From Chamaecrista fasciculata (Eukaryota > Streptophyta > Magnoliopsida > Fabales > Fabaceae), in the NCBI GenBank assembly GCA_003254925.1, contig QANZ01015968.1, forward strand, positions 1 to 64,000: a stretch of 64,000 bases of DNA. Reading direction: 5' to 3'. A model generated the notes under the pieces. That model ran no database searches and was not told the DNA's origin. It saw only the letters and a list, made by a program, of their open reading frames with translations. Below are positions 21,590-34,086 of this stretch, in pieces (position 1 is the stretch's first letter; each line of letters begins with the position of its first letter). The translations under genes and the position numbers were made by a program.

Positions 21590-22010
21590 TTTATAAGAAA
21601 ATCTTAAAATATATTTTGTTTTCATTATTAAGAATCTTGAGAGCCAACTTGGTCCAAATATAAAATTAAAATGGGTTACCAACAAGTATTTGGTGTATTT
21701 GTTGACCAGCTACACCCTAGGTGATAGAATCCAGGTTCGATCCTTAGAATTGACATTCTTGCGAGGGCTTTAACTATTTCGCTACTGAGGTCCGAGTGGG
21801 TTGGGATTAGTCTTCGCCTATAACGTTACACGGATAGGCATAGGATATCCATAGATTAACCTAAAAAAATTAAAATGGGTTAGGTTAAAATGTAAGATGA
21901 TTTAATTAATTAATTAATTGAAAGTGGTACTTTGATCTCCATAAAAAAAAAGTGGTACTATGATCATCCCCTCTCTTCTCTTCTTGTCTTCTCTTTCTCT
22001 TTGTTTTTTA
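21590..22010 (+). repeat. Duplicated spacer D1 (carries the SINE)
   Basis: ATTTTGTTTTCATT.TTAAGAATCTTGAGA, then AATATAAAA.TAAAATGGGTTA, TTTAATTAATTAATTAATTG and TGATCATCCCCTCTC recur in order at 23643-23820 (D2). Flanking the pair, AATAAAGACACAGTGACAGC occurs at ~21413 and ~23847, with a variant at 22219. The D1 copy holds a SINE that D2 lacks. Confidence 0.75.
21679..21868 (+). mobile_element. SINE with target duplication and empty-site control
   Basis: A ~190-bp element with a polymerase III-type B box (GGTTCGATCC, ~21734) and an A-rich 3' end (CCTAAAAAA). It is flanked by ATTAAAATGGGTTA on both sides (21665-21678 and 21869-21882). The related spacer D2 at ~23685-23700 has the single, unfilled site (ACTAAAATGGGTTAGG). 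Together these show retroposition of a tRNA-derived SINE. Confidence 0.8.
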
Positions 22011-22023
22011 TTTTTTTAGGTAG

Positions 22024-22201
22024 AGTACTCTTAGTATCTTCAAAACATGTGTACTTATTTGAGTTTACAATTGACTTAAATATGAAACATTTTGGGTACA
22101 ATTGATTCAAATATAAAATATTGAGAATACAATTGACTTAAACAAAACTTTAAGGGTACAACTAAAATTGATTTTATATTTTGAGGATACCAAAAGTACT
22201 T
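22024..22201. mobile_element. Short foldback MITE
   Basis: Inverted ends AGTACTCTTAGTATCTTCAA and, reversed, AGTACTTTTGGTATCCTCAA, around repeated 'acaattgacttaaa' units. Its internal units resemble those at 43440-43830, so probably one family. No clear target duplication. Confidence 0.5.
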
Positions 22202-22303
22202 TTATTTTATTATTTTTTTATAAAGACACATGGACAGCTTGAGAAAGGAAGGAAAGAGGTTCAGGCCAAAAAAAAGTGGTTCCCTAATTTTTTTTTTTTT
22301 TTT

Positions 22304-22417
22304 NNNNNNNNNNNNNNNNNNNNNNNNNNNNNNNNNNNNNNNNNNNNNNNNNNNNNNNNNNNNNNNNNNNNNNNNNNNNNNNNNNNNNNNNNNNNNNNNN
22401 NNNNNNNNNNNNNNNNN
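22304..22417. other. Assembly gap (114 N)
   Basis: A run of N follows a poly-T tract. Sequence to the left repeats the AAAGACACATGGACAGCTTG motif of the duplicated spacers, so the gap may hide part of a further copy. Confidence 0.95.
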
Positions 22418-23263
22418 ATTTTGGTTCTCTTCATTACAAAGCTTTTATATTTATTTCCATTTTTGTGAAACTAATTGATGCAATTGACTATATACGACTT
22501 AACATAGAGTTTCTTTGGTCTATGAGTCTCGTCCACCTTCCTATTGCTAGTATTATTATCAATGAATCGAGATCTTACATTTTCTTTGGATCCAAAAACT
22601 TTAAATAATATAAAAAATATCCAAAAATTATTATTCATTTATGAAATGACCCACAAAAGAATTTTTTTTAAAAATTTTATTTATTTATAAAAAGACTCGG
22701 ACAAAATACGGTGTTCAAAACCATGGTTGAATCAAGATACATGAATGTCGATTTGTAGGTTTTAAGGACTTATTTGATAAAAATTATTTAACTTTTTGGA
22801 CTAATTTGTACTTAGTTAAGGACCTTATTGAAGGAAGTTTTGAAAGAACCACAAAAGATATTTTTTATTGTGCGTGCGTGTGTTTTAAAAGGAAGATGAG
22901 ATTTTATTTTTAAATTTTCAAAGATCCAGGGAAAAAAAATAAGATTCAGAAAACTATGGCTGATTCTGAAATCTATGTATTCCCAAGAACATTCATTAAA
23001 ATTTGATCTTTCTTCAATTTAGTTCTTAAAATGCGTATTTTTTTTAAAAAGAAATTTTTTTACAAAAATTTTATTGTTAGATTCTTTACAAATAGTAGAT
23101 TTTGTATATATAATTTATTTTTGAAAATTTCAAGTCTATCAGTTAATATAAATAAATTTTTCTAATATTTTCTCTTATATGATATGACCAGGTTTTCTCA
23201 AATTTTTTCAAATATTCTCTCTCTTTTATGTTTTTTCAGATTTTCAATTAAATATTTTGTTTT
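22418..23263. other. AT-rich spacer, no gene
   Basis: No coding frame or terminal repeats recognised. TTGCTAGTATTATTATCAA at ~22545 recurs at ~23884, extending the duplicated-spacer family. Confidence 0.45.
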
Positions 23264-23642
23264 GGCTAAATTGGATCAAGACCGCCTGAGTTTTAGGTCA
23301 AGGGCGAAAATACTCTTGAGTTTCAAAATTTGACAGAAAGACTCCTTGAGTTTTCAGCTGTGCTCACTGAGGACTCTTGAGTTTTAATTCTTTACACATA
23401 AACCCCCTAAGTTTTTAATTTTGCTCACTGAAGACCCCTAAATAGTCAAACTATTTTTAAAACTCAAGGGTTCTAATTGAATAAAATTGAAAGTTCAGGG
23501 GGTCTATTTGTCAAGTTTTAAAATTCAAGGGTCTTAAGTGAGCACAACTAAAAACTCAGAGAATCCATGTGTCAAGTTTAGAAACTTAGGAGTGTTTTCT
23601 GCTCCTGACCTAAAACTCAAGAGATTTTAGTGCAATTTAACC
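23264..23642. mobile_element. MULE-type MITE with perfect 9-bp target duplication
   Basis: Inverted ends GGCTAAATTGGATCAAGACC and, reversed, GGTTAAATTGCACTAAAATC, both leading to GAGTTTTAGGTCA. Identical 9-bp flanks TTTTGTTTT at 23255-23263 and 23643-23651. A 9-bp duplication points to Mutator-like elements. The related spacer D1 at ~21612 has the single site ATTTTGTTTTCATT. 379 bp, no coding capacity. Confidence 0.85.
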
Positions 23643-23930
23643 TTTTGTTTTCATTGTTAAGAATCTTGAGACTCCAAATATAAAACTAAAATGGGTTAGG
23701 TTAAATTGTATGACAATTTAATTAATTAATTAATTGAAAGTGGTACCAATGTACTATGATCTCCATAAAAAAAAAGTGTTACTATGATCATCCCCTCTCT
23801 CTCTTCCTGTCTTCTCTTTGTTTGGTTTTGATTTTTTTTTTTTAATAAAGACACAGTGACAGCTTGAGTCTGTTTCACTTTTCTGTTGCTAGTATTATTA
23901 TCAACAGTGAACATTTGTTATTTGCCTTTG
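23643..23930 (+). repeat. Duplicated spacer D2 (SINE-free)
   Basis: Counterpart of 21590-22010, with the unfilled SINE site at ~23690, continuing into AATAAAGACACAGTGACAGC. Confidence 0.75.
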
Positions 23931-24625
23931 ATTTTAAAACACTGACAACTAGACAATTTTTGCACTTTAGTTTGTAATGTTCTCAACTCGTTCATTATCT
24001 ACGCTGTATATTGTTATAATAATAATGAAGTAATTATATCACCTTTTAAACAGATAGACCATGTAATAGTCTCAATACTTGCCTGGAAATGAATGACATT
24101 GACGATTGACAAAGATGCAATTGAGCAATGATTGAGTTAACCAATCAGATTTGTTTTATAAAGTAGGAAAATTGGATTGATAGGAAAAAATGACTAAGGG
24201 ATAACTTAAGTTGACTTGAGTTCCATATATTACCTATTTTGAATTAGAACCACTACTTCACAACATTTTGGAATGAGAATTCCTAGCTTTGCTATGACCA
24301 GTTACTGCTGCTGCATTTCTGTTCACTGGCAACTGGAGATCTTCACATTTGTCAAGAATTAAGATCTTAATTATTTTTGACACATATTTTCATTGTAATA
24401 TTAATGAATTTCTTTCTTTCTTTCTCTCTACATCTTTGTAGATTGAATATCTTTTTCGGCTGGTTTGTCATCATAATATAAATAACTGAAATTGTATAAA
24501 ATGCTGTTTGTACTGGCTTTGGATAATTTGTTACGTGTAGCTAAAATGATGTACTTATTTTTATTTTTGTTTCTTTTTCCATTATGTGGCTCACTATAGA
24601 GTGAACGACATTCAAGAGGCAAGGG
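23931..24625 (+). promoter_or_regulatory. Upstream region of the NLR gene
   Basis: AT-rich non-coding sequence before the NLR start codon. A pyrimidine-rich tract ending CTTTGTAG at 24442 could be a 5' UTR intron acceptor. No certain TATA box or other site can be named. The start codon context is GCAAGGGATGGAG. Confidence 0.3.
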
Positions 24626-27600
24626 ATGGAGATTGTTATTGCGGTTGCTTCAAAAATTGCTGAATACACTGTTGCTCCAGTTGGACGTCAGATTGGTTAT
24701 GTAATCTTCTTCAATTGCAACATTGACAATATCAAAGTGGAGCTTCAAAAGCTGGTTGGAGCCAAAGCTGGAGTGCAACACTCTGTTGATGCTGCATTAA
24801 GGAATGGTGAAGAGATTGAAGCTATTGTTCAGACATGGTTAAAGAAAGTCGATGACATTGTTGCTGAGTCCGGGAGATCATTTAATGTCAATGTTGGGTG
24901 TTCAAATATGTTGCTCAAGCACCAGCTAAGTAGGAAAGCCAAAAAGATGATACCATCTGTTACTCAGATCCTGGCAGAAGGAAAGTTTGATAGAATTTCC
25001 TTTCGTCCCACCTTACCTGTCACAGTCCCTCCATCTTCTAGGGATTATGAGGCTCTAGGATCAAGAACGTCAATCTTGTATGAGATCAAGCTTGCATTGA
25101 AGGATGTTGGCATATACAAGATTGGGGTGTATGGGATGGGCGGTGTAGGAAAGACCACACTAGTTAAAGAATTGGCATGGCAAGTGGAGCAAGAGGGCCT
25201 ATTTGGGGCTGTGGTTGTGGCCAGTGTTACTAATTCTCTTGATGTGAAGAAAGTTCAAGGTGAAATTGCTGATGGGTTGGGTTTAAAATTTGATGAGGAG
25301 ACAGAAATGGGAAGAGCACGTCGGTTACGTGACCGAATCCGGAGGGAGAACAATATTCTTGTCATACTGGATGATATTTGGAGAAAACTAGATTTGACTG
25401 AAGTTGGAATTCCTTGTGGCGATGATCATATAGGATGCAAGTTGCTGTTTACATCAAGAGATCTAAACGTGCTCAATTGTGAAATGGGCACTCAAAAGGA
25501 ATTCAGACTTGAGGCATTATCTGACGGAGAGAGTTGGAGTTTGTTTGAGAAGATGGCAGGTGTTGCTGTTAATGACATTAATTTACGACCCACAGCTTTG
25601 AAAGTGGCCAAAAGTTGTGCTGGTTTGCCACTTCTGATAGCTACTGTGGCTAAGGCTTTAAAAAACAGGGAGTTATATGCTTGGGAGAATGCATTAACCC
25701 AATTGACCAGGTTTGGCCGTGAAGGATTGGGATCTAAAGTATACTCTGGGATAAAGCTAAGTTATGATTACTTAGAAAGCGATGAACTGAGAAAATTCTT
25801 CTTGTTTATTGCTTCATTGGGAAATGTGAATTACATTCATGATTTGTTGATATCTAGTTGGGGTTTGGGTTTGTATAAAGACGTTAATACATTGGCATAT
25901 GTGAGAAACAGAATTTACAAATTGACGGATGACCTTAGAGCCTCCTGCTTACTTCTTGAAGGAGAACGGGATATGATTAAAATGCATGATGTCATCTATG
26001 ATGTAGCTTCACAGATTGCATCTACCATTGAACCTTTCTTCGCTGTGCAACGTCATGGTAGATTAAATGATTGGCCAAAGATGGATTCCCTTAAAAGGTT
26101 TCATAGTATTTCCCTTCCTTGGTGTAATATTGAAGAACTTCCAGAAAGATTGGAATGCCCAGAGCTAAAGATACTGGTACTCAACAGCCTAGACAATTAT
26201 TTGAAAGTCCCAGATAACTTCTTTGATGGGATGAGGGAACTGAAAGTTTTAGACCTGGGAGGATTTGATTGTTGTCCATCACCACCAAAATCTCTCTCCC
26301 ATTTGACAAACCTTCGGTCGTTGTATTTGTGTCAATGCATGTTAGAAGACATAACTATAGTCACAAAACTCACCAATTTAGAAATCCTCAGCCTCAAGTA
26401 CTCTGAGATTAAAGAACTCCCTCAAGAAATAGGACAGCTAACTAATCTTCGTATGCTGGATTTGACTAGCTGTTCAGGATTATCAGTAATTCCTGCCAAT
26501 GTATTATCAAGATTGACATGCTTGGAAGAGCTCTATATGGGTGACTGCTATATTAAGTGGGAGGTTGAAGGAAGACGAAGCCAGTTCAACAACGCTTGTT
26601 TGGGCGAACTAAGACAATTGCCTAAGCTTAGAATTTTGAATTTGCAAATTCAAGATGAGTCTGTTTTGCCTCGGGATTTACTTTTCTTTGGAAAATTAGA
26701 GACTTACAAGATTGTGATTGGTCATAACTTTCAATGGTTTGGTCAAGCTTATGGTAAGAATTATGCAAGTTCTAGAGCTCTTTTTCTCAATATGAGAATG
26801 GTTGATAACATCGAGTTGAACATTGGGATTAAGATGTTGTTAACTAGTGTAGAGGAGTTGTACTTGTCTGATTCAAGGGGTGTTGGAAATATCCTGTATC
26901 AATTGAATGGAGATGGATTTCCACAATTGAAGCATCTTTACATCGAAAACAATAATGATATGCAGTACATCATTGATTCAACAAAGTGTGCCTATCCTCG
27001 TCCTGCATTTCCCAACTTGGAGTCGTTGGATCTTCACAATCTACTCAATTTGGAAGAAATATGCCATGGCCCATTTCCGTTACAATCCTTTTCCAAATTG
27101 AAAGCCATCAAAGTGACAGGTTGCCAAAAGTTGAGAGATCTTATCATTTATGAAATGGTTGAAAACCTTTCTCAACTTGTTGAAGTGGAAATTTCACAGT
27201 GCAAATGTGTTAGTCATGTGATAGTTGAGGATGATAAAGAAATAGACAAGATACTGCTCCCCAATTTGCGCTCCCTAACACTAGATTGCTTGCCTATGTT
27301 TGCTAGTTTCTATTCCAAGTCATCCACGGCTAATATGCACTCTAGCAATTATGTTACAGAGTACCAGGGCAGTTTGTCCATTCCACTGGTATTGCTTGAC
27401 GAAAAGGTACATAAATTATACATCCACACCAACATATACTCACGACACAGCAATGTTTCATTATTTCTTGTTTTTTTGTAGTATCATATATGCAATATTA
27501 AGAAGGTAGATTCATCTTTTTTTCTTCTTATTTTTACATATGCTTATAAATTATTTTTTCTGTGTCTTCAATTGATTGGAAAGTAACTAATATCCTTCTT

Positions 27601-30600
27601 CCTGTTTTTTTTTTTTTTGCGAAGATCACTTACAATGTAAACTAAATTACTAGAAACTACATTGTTTGTGTTAATAGGTTGTGTTGCCAAACTTGGAGAG
27701 CTTAAAGGTGTCTTCGATCAGTTTGAATACTATATGGAATGATCAAATTGCAACACATTCGTGCTTTCAAAAGTTGACGAGAATGACCATAGATAATTGT
27801 GATAACTTGAAATATGTGTTCTCATCTTCTGTGGCTCGAGGGTTTGTCAGTCTTCAGTATCTCGAGATCACTAGATGCAAAATGTTGGAGGAGATATTTT
27901 ACCAAGAGGAAAGTCTTCGTAGTCGTAGACAAAGCTTGTGGAATGAAGAGGTGAGTAACAATTAGGGATCTATTTCAATTTAGTTTTTGTAATTTGATCG
28001 TTTTCCTTACTTTTTGTTACATTTGCACTCCTCTACAAAATTTGATGTTCGGTATCAATTGAATCTTTTAGGCTACATTTCCAAGCTTGGAAACTTTGGT
28101 AATCTCTCGCATGAGTAGCTTGAAGTCAATATGGAAAAGTGAGTTTGCTCCAAATTCCTTTGGCAAATTGAATAAAATGAAGATTAAATTCTGCGAAAGA
28201 TTGTTGGCTTTATTTCCTTCTCATATGCATAATCACTTGGTTAACCTTGAGATGTTGCTTGTAACCAATTGTGATGCATTGAAAGTTATATTTGAGTATC
28301 AAGAGCAAAGCACGAGGGCTACTCAGGAGGGTACTCGAGCAATGAAGTTGAGGACTCTGACATTGGAAAATCTGCCAGTGGTAAATCATGTCTTGCCAAT
28401 GACCCTAGTCAATCAGCTTGTAGAACTCCAAATGCTTGCTATAAAACATTGTGGGGTACAGAATATTGTTGCAAAAGATGAAACCGTAGACGCAGCTCCA
28501 CGATTTATTTTCCCTCAGTTATCGTCCTTGACATTGTGGTCTCTTGGAGAACTTGAAAGCTTTTACCCTGGAATGCATAGTTTGGATTGTCCCAAGTTAA
28601 GAATTTTGGACGTGTATCATTGTTATTCACTGCAGTTGTTCACGTCCAACTCTCAAAACTGCTTAGTGAATATGGAAAAGCAACCACTCTTCTCAATTGA
28701 AAAGGTAACTTGTCAAATCTTCTCACTCTTTATGAGGTGTTTGAGTTTCTTGGTTTTGGATTCAAAGATGATTGCTACTTTTTAGGGTAAATAAAATAAC
28801 CCGAAATTGATTAGCAGCCACATCAAGTTATGCTTATATATAGGATTAGCAGCCATTTGCGATGTTGAAAAAATAAAATAACCCGAAATTGATTATTGTG
28901 ACTTTAATTTAGTTCACATTTGATTGATGGTTGATATATTACGTACAAAATAATGAAATCACTATATATAATGATAATGAAAAAAAGGTTTGTTAGAGGC
29001 TTAGATCACAAACCATGATGCACAATAAAAATGACAGAGAATTGAAGCACATATGTGGGTAACAGGGTAGTGATGTACTATTTAGAACTCAGAAATGGGT
29101 CTTGAGTTTTGTTTTGTGGTAACATTGTGAAATATGAACTTGAAAAAGGGAGGAAGTATTTAGAAATTATAATTTGTAGGAGAAAATGAGTTTATAAGTA
29201 GGGGTGTAGGTGATGTGGTTGGATGTGGGCGAGACACTCGGGTGGGGTGATTGAATAGGATGAGTGATCTACATGTTCTTAATGTTAGTGTTGTCCTGGA
29301 TGCATATGAATGCAGAAGAAAAGGTGGTGGAAGAGAACAATAAAGACAAATTAAATAAATAAGAAAGGACTAATTTGAAAAGAAATGATGTCAAGTGAGT
29401 ATCATATGATATAAAAACTAATATATAATAAAATATGATCCAAATCATTATTATACCTAAACCTAGGGTCAGTTTGGATAAGATTATAATCTGATTATAA
29501 TTTGATCATATTATGAAAATTCATATTATATGTTGAATGTTGTTTGGGTGATTTGTTGTGAAAGGAGATTTTTAAGTGTGATATTATTTAAATTACTATG
29601 TGGTTGATAGATAGTAGTATGAAAATTGATAAATTGTATATGGGTAAAAATGTAAGAGAATGATACTTTTTGACTTTTGAGCCTGATTGGTTTAAGAAAA
29701 TGTTTCCTGTTTTTATTTTCTGTTTCCATTTCTGGAATTTTATTTTCATTTCTAAATTTTCAATATTTAAGAAATATGTTTGTTTTTTAAAGTCAAAAAA
29801 TCGTTTTCATTCATATTTAAATTATGTTAACTTAAATAACGCTAATTTTTATATGTTTTTAAGTTTGATTATAACTAAATGATGATATTGACATGATTAA
29901 ATAGTTTAATTTTTTGGAATGTTGCCAAATATCACAAGTTTGTTTTTGGAAATATTGGAAAGGTCTTTTTGACGTTTCCTGTTTTCAGCCTGTTTCAGGA
30001 AATGTTTCCAGAAAACATTTTCAAAAAAACTGTACAAAACACGTTTTCATTCATATTTCTTGTTTTCAGTGAAAATGGAAACAGAAAACAGGGCAACCAA
30101 TTAGTTAGTTTTTGTGAATAATTTGAGTTGTTTGAGTTACATTATTAAAAGGTAAATTTTTAATTGATTAGATTTTTTGCATTGGGAATTGCAATAATTA
30201 GCTTTTTGCAAAAGTTACAATTTGGAGCTTTTGTTGATTTTTTTGATAGATTATTTCACTTAATAAATATACATATTATAATTACAATTGTTGAATATTG
30301 GCGAAATAATTTTTCATAAAAACACTTTACTTTTTGACTCTTCATTTTGTATCGACTAAACGAATCAGTTGCTAAAAAAAATATGAGTCAGTTGGTTTAT
30401 GAAAATTAAAATGGGTGAACGATTAGTGTCTGGGTTAAAATTATGGTCATTGTTCATATGGTTTGCTCTATACTACGATTATAATTATTTAATTTCGCCA
30501 AAATAAATTTTAGACAAAATTTGACTTTTGGGCTATTTAATTTTTACCGAGTTAACGCATTAGTCCCTAATAGAGAAAATAAAAGCTAGGAACATACCGA

Positions 30601-32384
30601 GTTATTCCAAAATAGTCATGAATCATAATATAAAATCAAATTTTTTAATATGTTGGTTGAATTTATATAGTTAATTTTTTTAATAAAGGTGATAAAAATT
30701 ATTTTTAATAATACAAATATAATATTAATTAATATGTAAATAAAAAATAAATTAATATTATTTTATTAAATATTAATGATAATTAAAAGTAAAAGACTAA
30801 TTATAATAATTTAGAAAAGAAAATATTAAAAAAGATTAGGTTAAAAGTGATGTGATGAAGAAAGATTGTTGTAGGTATAATAAATGAGGGGTAATATAAA
30901 ATGACCAAAATGCCTTTTATGTATATTTGAATATATATTATAGGTAATTATATGTATGTTTATAATAGGTAATTATATGTATGTTTATAAGGGTATAATA
31001 GTAATTGATTGTCGAAGATAAGATATTTTTATAGATTATAATCAGTTTTTTAATAATATATAAACAAATAGGATTATTCATTTTTTCAGCTCATAATCTG
31101 ATCATAACAGAGTCTTAGTCAACATTATTTTATCTAGTTATACCGGTAGGGATCAAATGATTCATTTTTTTTAAAGTATAGGGATCAATTTTAAAAAAAT
31201 AAGCTGAAGGGACCAAATTAAAAATTCAGGTAAATTATAGGGACTAAATGATTAATTTTCCCTTGTGTAAATGTTTTTAGGCACTGAAAAAATAAGAATT
31301 CAAAAAAAGTTTGACTTGTTCTTTATCTGTCTCCAAAATCATTTTCTGTCGGTTAAATGTTGTATGGATAATTTTTAAAATCTGTTGCGTCTTGCCTAAA
31401 AGTTTGATGATATTTTGAATAACACCAAGAATATACTGAATTCCATTTCATAGGTCATCCCCAACTTAGAGACATTGTCTCTAAGTTGCAAGGACGTGGC
31501 AATGATTTGCAATGCTCAACTTCGAGATGATTATTTCTACACAGTAAAAACTCTTTGCCTGCGATGCTTTCATGATGAGTTAGATGAATTCCCCTCTGGT
31601 TTCCTGCAAAAATTTATCAATCTCGAAAATGTTGAGGTGTCATGCAGTTGGTTCATAGAGATTTTCTCCAGTGAAAACCCAGATATGATCAGACATATTG
31701 AGGGAAATTTGATGTTGAAAAGTCTGACTATTAATGCCTTACAAAAACTTGAGTATCTATTCAAGCATAAGTCTCAGATACAAAAAGTCCTTCAAAATCT
31801 TGAAATATTGACAGTATATAATTGCCATGCATTGAAGAATGTTGTTCCGTCCTCCATATCACTTCAGAATCTAAATACCTTAAAAGTGGGAAGATGCGCT
31901 GGATTGGTGAATCTTGTACTATCATCATCAGCCAGAAGTTTCCGAAACTTGCAGACATTGGTTGTTGATGATTGTGAAATGATTGAGGAAATTGTGAGCA
32001 ACGAAGAGGGTGATGCAGGTGAGATTACTTTTAGGAAATTAGAGCATTTGCAATTGTGTGGTTTATCAAAGCTCACAAGCTTTTGCAAGGGACGTAATCA
32101 CAACTTCAAGTTTCCACTGTTACAATCAATATTTGTGGTGGAGTGTCCCATGATGAAGTCTTTCTCTGAGGGGATATTAAGCACACCAATGCTCAGATCA
32201 GTGATGGTGACAAATGAAGGAGATGTATTGAGTTGGAAAGGTGACCTTAACACTACAGTAAAAGCTATTTACAGGGAAACGGTAATGTGTAAAAATATTG
32301 TACTTTCCACTTTTGTTTTAGTTTTCGACTCTTAAAACTTAAATTCATTGTTTTTTGAATATCCAGAATTCCGAGGAAGATTAA
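24626..32384 (+). CDS. CC-NB-ARC-LRR disease resistance protein
   Basis: Intracellular immune receptor of the RPS2/RPS5 (At4g27190-like) type, expected to sense pathogen effectors and trigger cell death. Exons: 24626-27406, 27678-27950, 28072-28704, 31454-32281, 32367-32384; all introns are phase 0 and the total is 1510 aa. Residues 1-~140 form an RPS2-type coiled coil without an EDVID motif. NB-ARC: P-loop GMGGVGKTT (170-178), kinase-2 ILVILDDIW (244-252), RNBS-B CKLLFTSR (271-278), GLPL (333-336), MHD (453-455). The RNBS-D stretch (FFLFIASLG, ~391) lacks the usual Cys. LRRs fill the rest; exons 2-4 each begin at a similar P-N/S-L-E repeat border. Intron 3 (2.7 kb) holds transposon sequence. 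There are no stops or frameshifts, so it looks functional. Exon 5 encodes only NSEED; the alternative is a read-through end in intron 4 (..VLVFDS). Confidence 0.9.
29466..31112. mobile_element. PIF/Harbinger-like non-autonomous element in NLR intron 3
   Basis: The left end, GGGTCAGTTTGGATAAGATT, and the right end, ATCTGATCATAACAGAGTC, form a poor inverted pair. The subterminal regions match those of 57427-58336 (GATAAATTGTATAxGGGTA near the left, TATAGGTAATTATATGTATG and AAACAAATA near the right) and, more weakly, the element at 11954. Flanking trinucleotides are cta / tta. No transposase. Boundaries approximate. Confidence 0.5.
29676..30104. mobile_element. Foldback MITE nested in the intron 3 element
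   Basis: The left end, GATTGGTTTAAGAAAATG..TTTTCTGTTTCCATTT, is mirrored at the right by AAATGGAAACAGAAAACAGG..AACCAATTA. Internal AT-rich sequence, no frame. Borders are judged from the inverted repeat alone. Confidence 0.55.
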
Positions 32385-32548
32385 ACCTGTCGCGTCCTCC
32401 ACTTGTAAAGATGTCATCCTATACCTTGCACCAGCCACTCAGTGTATAGCTTTCAAAACTTCTGCTTCTTTTAATGTTTCTTTTTCTTTTTCTAAATCAT
32501 TTCCTTCATTAGCATTATACCTAGTCAAATTTAAAAGATTGTGGTACG

Positions 32549-33160
32549 CCTAGATGACTTGAAGAGCATTTCTGGTTACATCTTTCACCTTGGTCCAGGA
32601 GTCTTTTCGTGGCGGTTTATGAAGCAAGAAATGGTAGCCCAATCCATTGCTGGAGCTGAAGACTTTGCACTTGTTTATGCTACAAATATGATACAGTAGT
32701 AATCAACCAAAGAAACAAAGAAGATTGAGGAAAGAAGATGGAGATATGAAGAGGTTGTATGCACTTCTCAAAGGATGTAAGGGAAAAATATAAAATAAGC
32801 AGCCTATTTCGAGTCAGAGTAAGACTCCATGATTGAAAGATCAGGTAACACAATACTAGCCACTCCCTTATATATTACGATTATCTTTGAAAATTTCTAG
32901 GCGATTTACATCACATCTACACCAGCCTCACATGTATCATTTGTTGACAATCAATCTGCAGTTTCTATGGAATGGAATCCCGTGTTTCTCGGTAGAATTA
33001 AACATACAAATATTATGATTTCACGCTACAAGGAAACTGGAAAAGGAAGGGGAAATCGTATTGGTTCGTCTGTCATCTGAGGATCAACTTGCTGACATAA
33101 TGACTAACCACTTCCTTCAGGAAAGATTTCAAGTATTAAGGGTAGCTTTGGTGTTTTAAA
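32549..33160 (+). mobile_element. Ty1/copia RNase H tail downstream of the NLR gene
   Basis: Translation: DDLKSISGYIFHLGPGVFSW, then MKQEMVAQSIA.AEDFA, and later GEIVLVRLSSEDQLADIMT, the conserved copia C-terminus. Interrupted by frameshifts. The same copy type as 9108-9690 but longer at its 5' side. It lies ~165 bp after the NLR stop codon, so it may contribute to the NLR 3' UTR. Confidence 0.8.
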
Positions 33161-33249
33161 TGCTTAATACTTCTGTATAAATGCTCTTATTTTGATCTTC
33201 TGTAAAGAAACTTGAATGAAGGAGGAATCAATGTGATTTTCTGTTATTG

Positions 33250-34086
33250 ACAAGTGTTTAAGCAGGTACAATATACAGAGTAAAGATAATATCAGATACA
33301 TTTGAAAATTGAAAAAGATACGCTGAGATTTTCTATTTAAAATTTAAAAAGAAAACCTAAAAAAATAGGAGACAGGAATTTTGAAATTTAAGAAAGAGAA
33401 GCTAAAATATAGGAGACAATTAGGGGTGATTAACTCTTGAAATTGTGAGGTGTAGATACTGTGCTGATCTGTCCAACATGTTGAAATGACTATTGAATGT
33501 AGTTTGTTGTAGTGGTTTTGTTAGTAGGTCTGCAACTTGTTTTGCAACATGTAGATGCTGTACTTTAATTTTTACACGTTTCATTCTATTGCAAAACACT
33601 GGGTTTTGGCCAATGTGGGTTGTGCTAATATTGTCACAAAATACAAAATGAAGGGTCAAAAAGTAAGTGTTTTTATGAAAAATTATTTCGCAAATCTTCA
33701 ACAATTGTAATTATAGTAGTCTGTTGGTTTATCAATTGTTGAATAGTAGTGGAGGTTTTGTCCAATGGATCCCCTGCCCAGTCAAAGTTTGAGTAGGCTA
33801 TTAATCTTGTGTCTTTGTTTCTTGAGATTTTTAGGCCATACTCCTCTGTTTGCTTTAGCCACCTAAGTACTCTCTTTTGTCTTGTCCAGTGACCCACCAT
33901 AGGCTGGTGCATAGATTGAGACAGTTTATTTACAACAAATGCAATGCTTGGACGTGTTAGGGCCAGGTAGTGAAGCTTCCCAGTAACTCTTTTATACTTT
34001 GTGGCATCATTCAGCGGTTGCCAAGTCAGTAGTGTTTGACGAACCATTTCAGTGGTTCGGTCCGAGTTGAGCACAAAACTGGGCAA
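33250..34086 (-). mobile_element. Ty1/copia RT-RNase H tail, least deleted copy
   Basis: The minus-strand frame from 34086 reads YKRVTGKLHYLALTRPSIAF, then VNKLSQSMHQPMVGHW and FDWAGDPLDKTSTT. After a deletion around 33700 it resumes with CDNISTTHIGQNPVFCNRMK and VADLLTKPLQ. These are the copia region between RT and the C-terminus. Its 3' end (33250-33420) matches 2517-2640 and 9781-9900. It faces the plus-strand tail at 32549 tail to tail. Confidence 0.8.
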
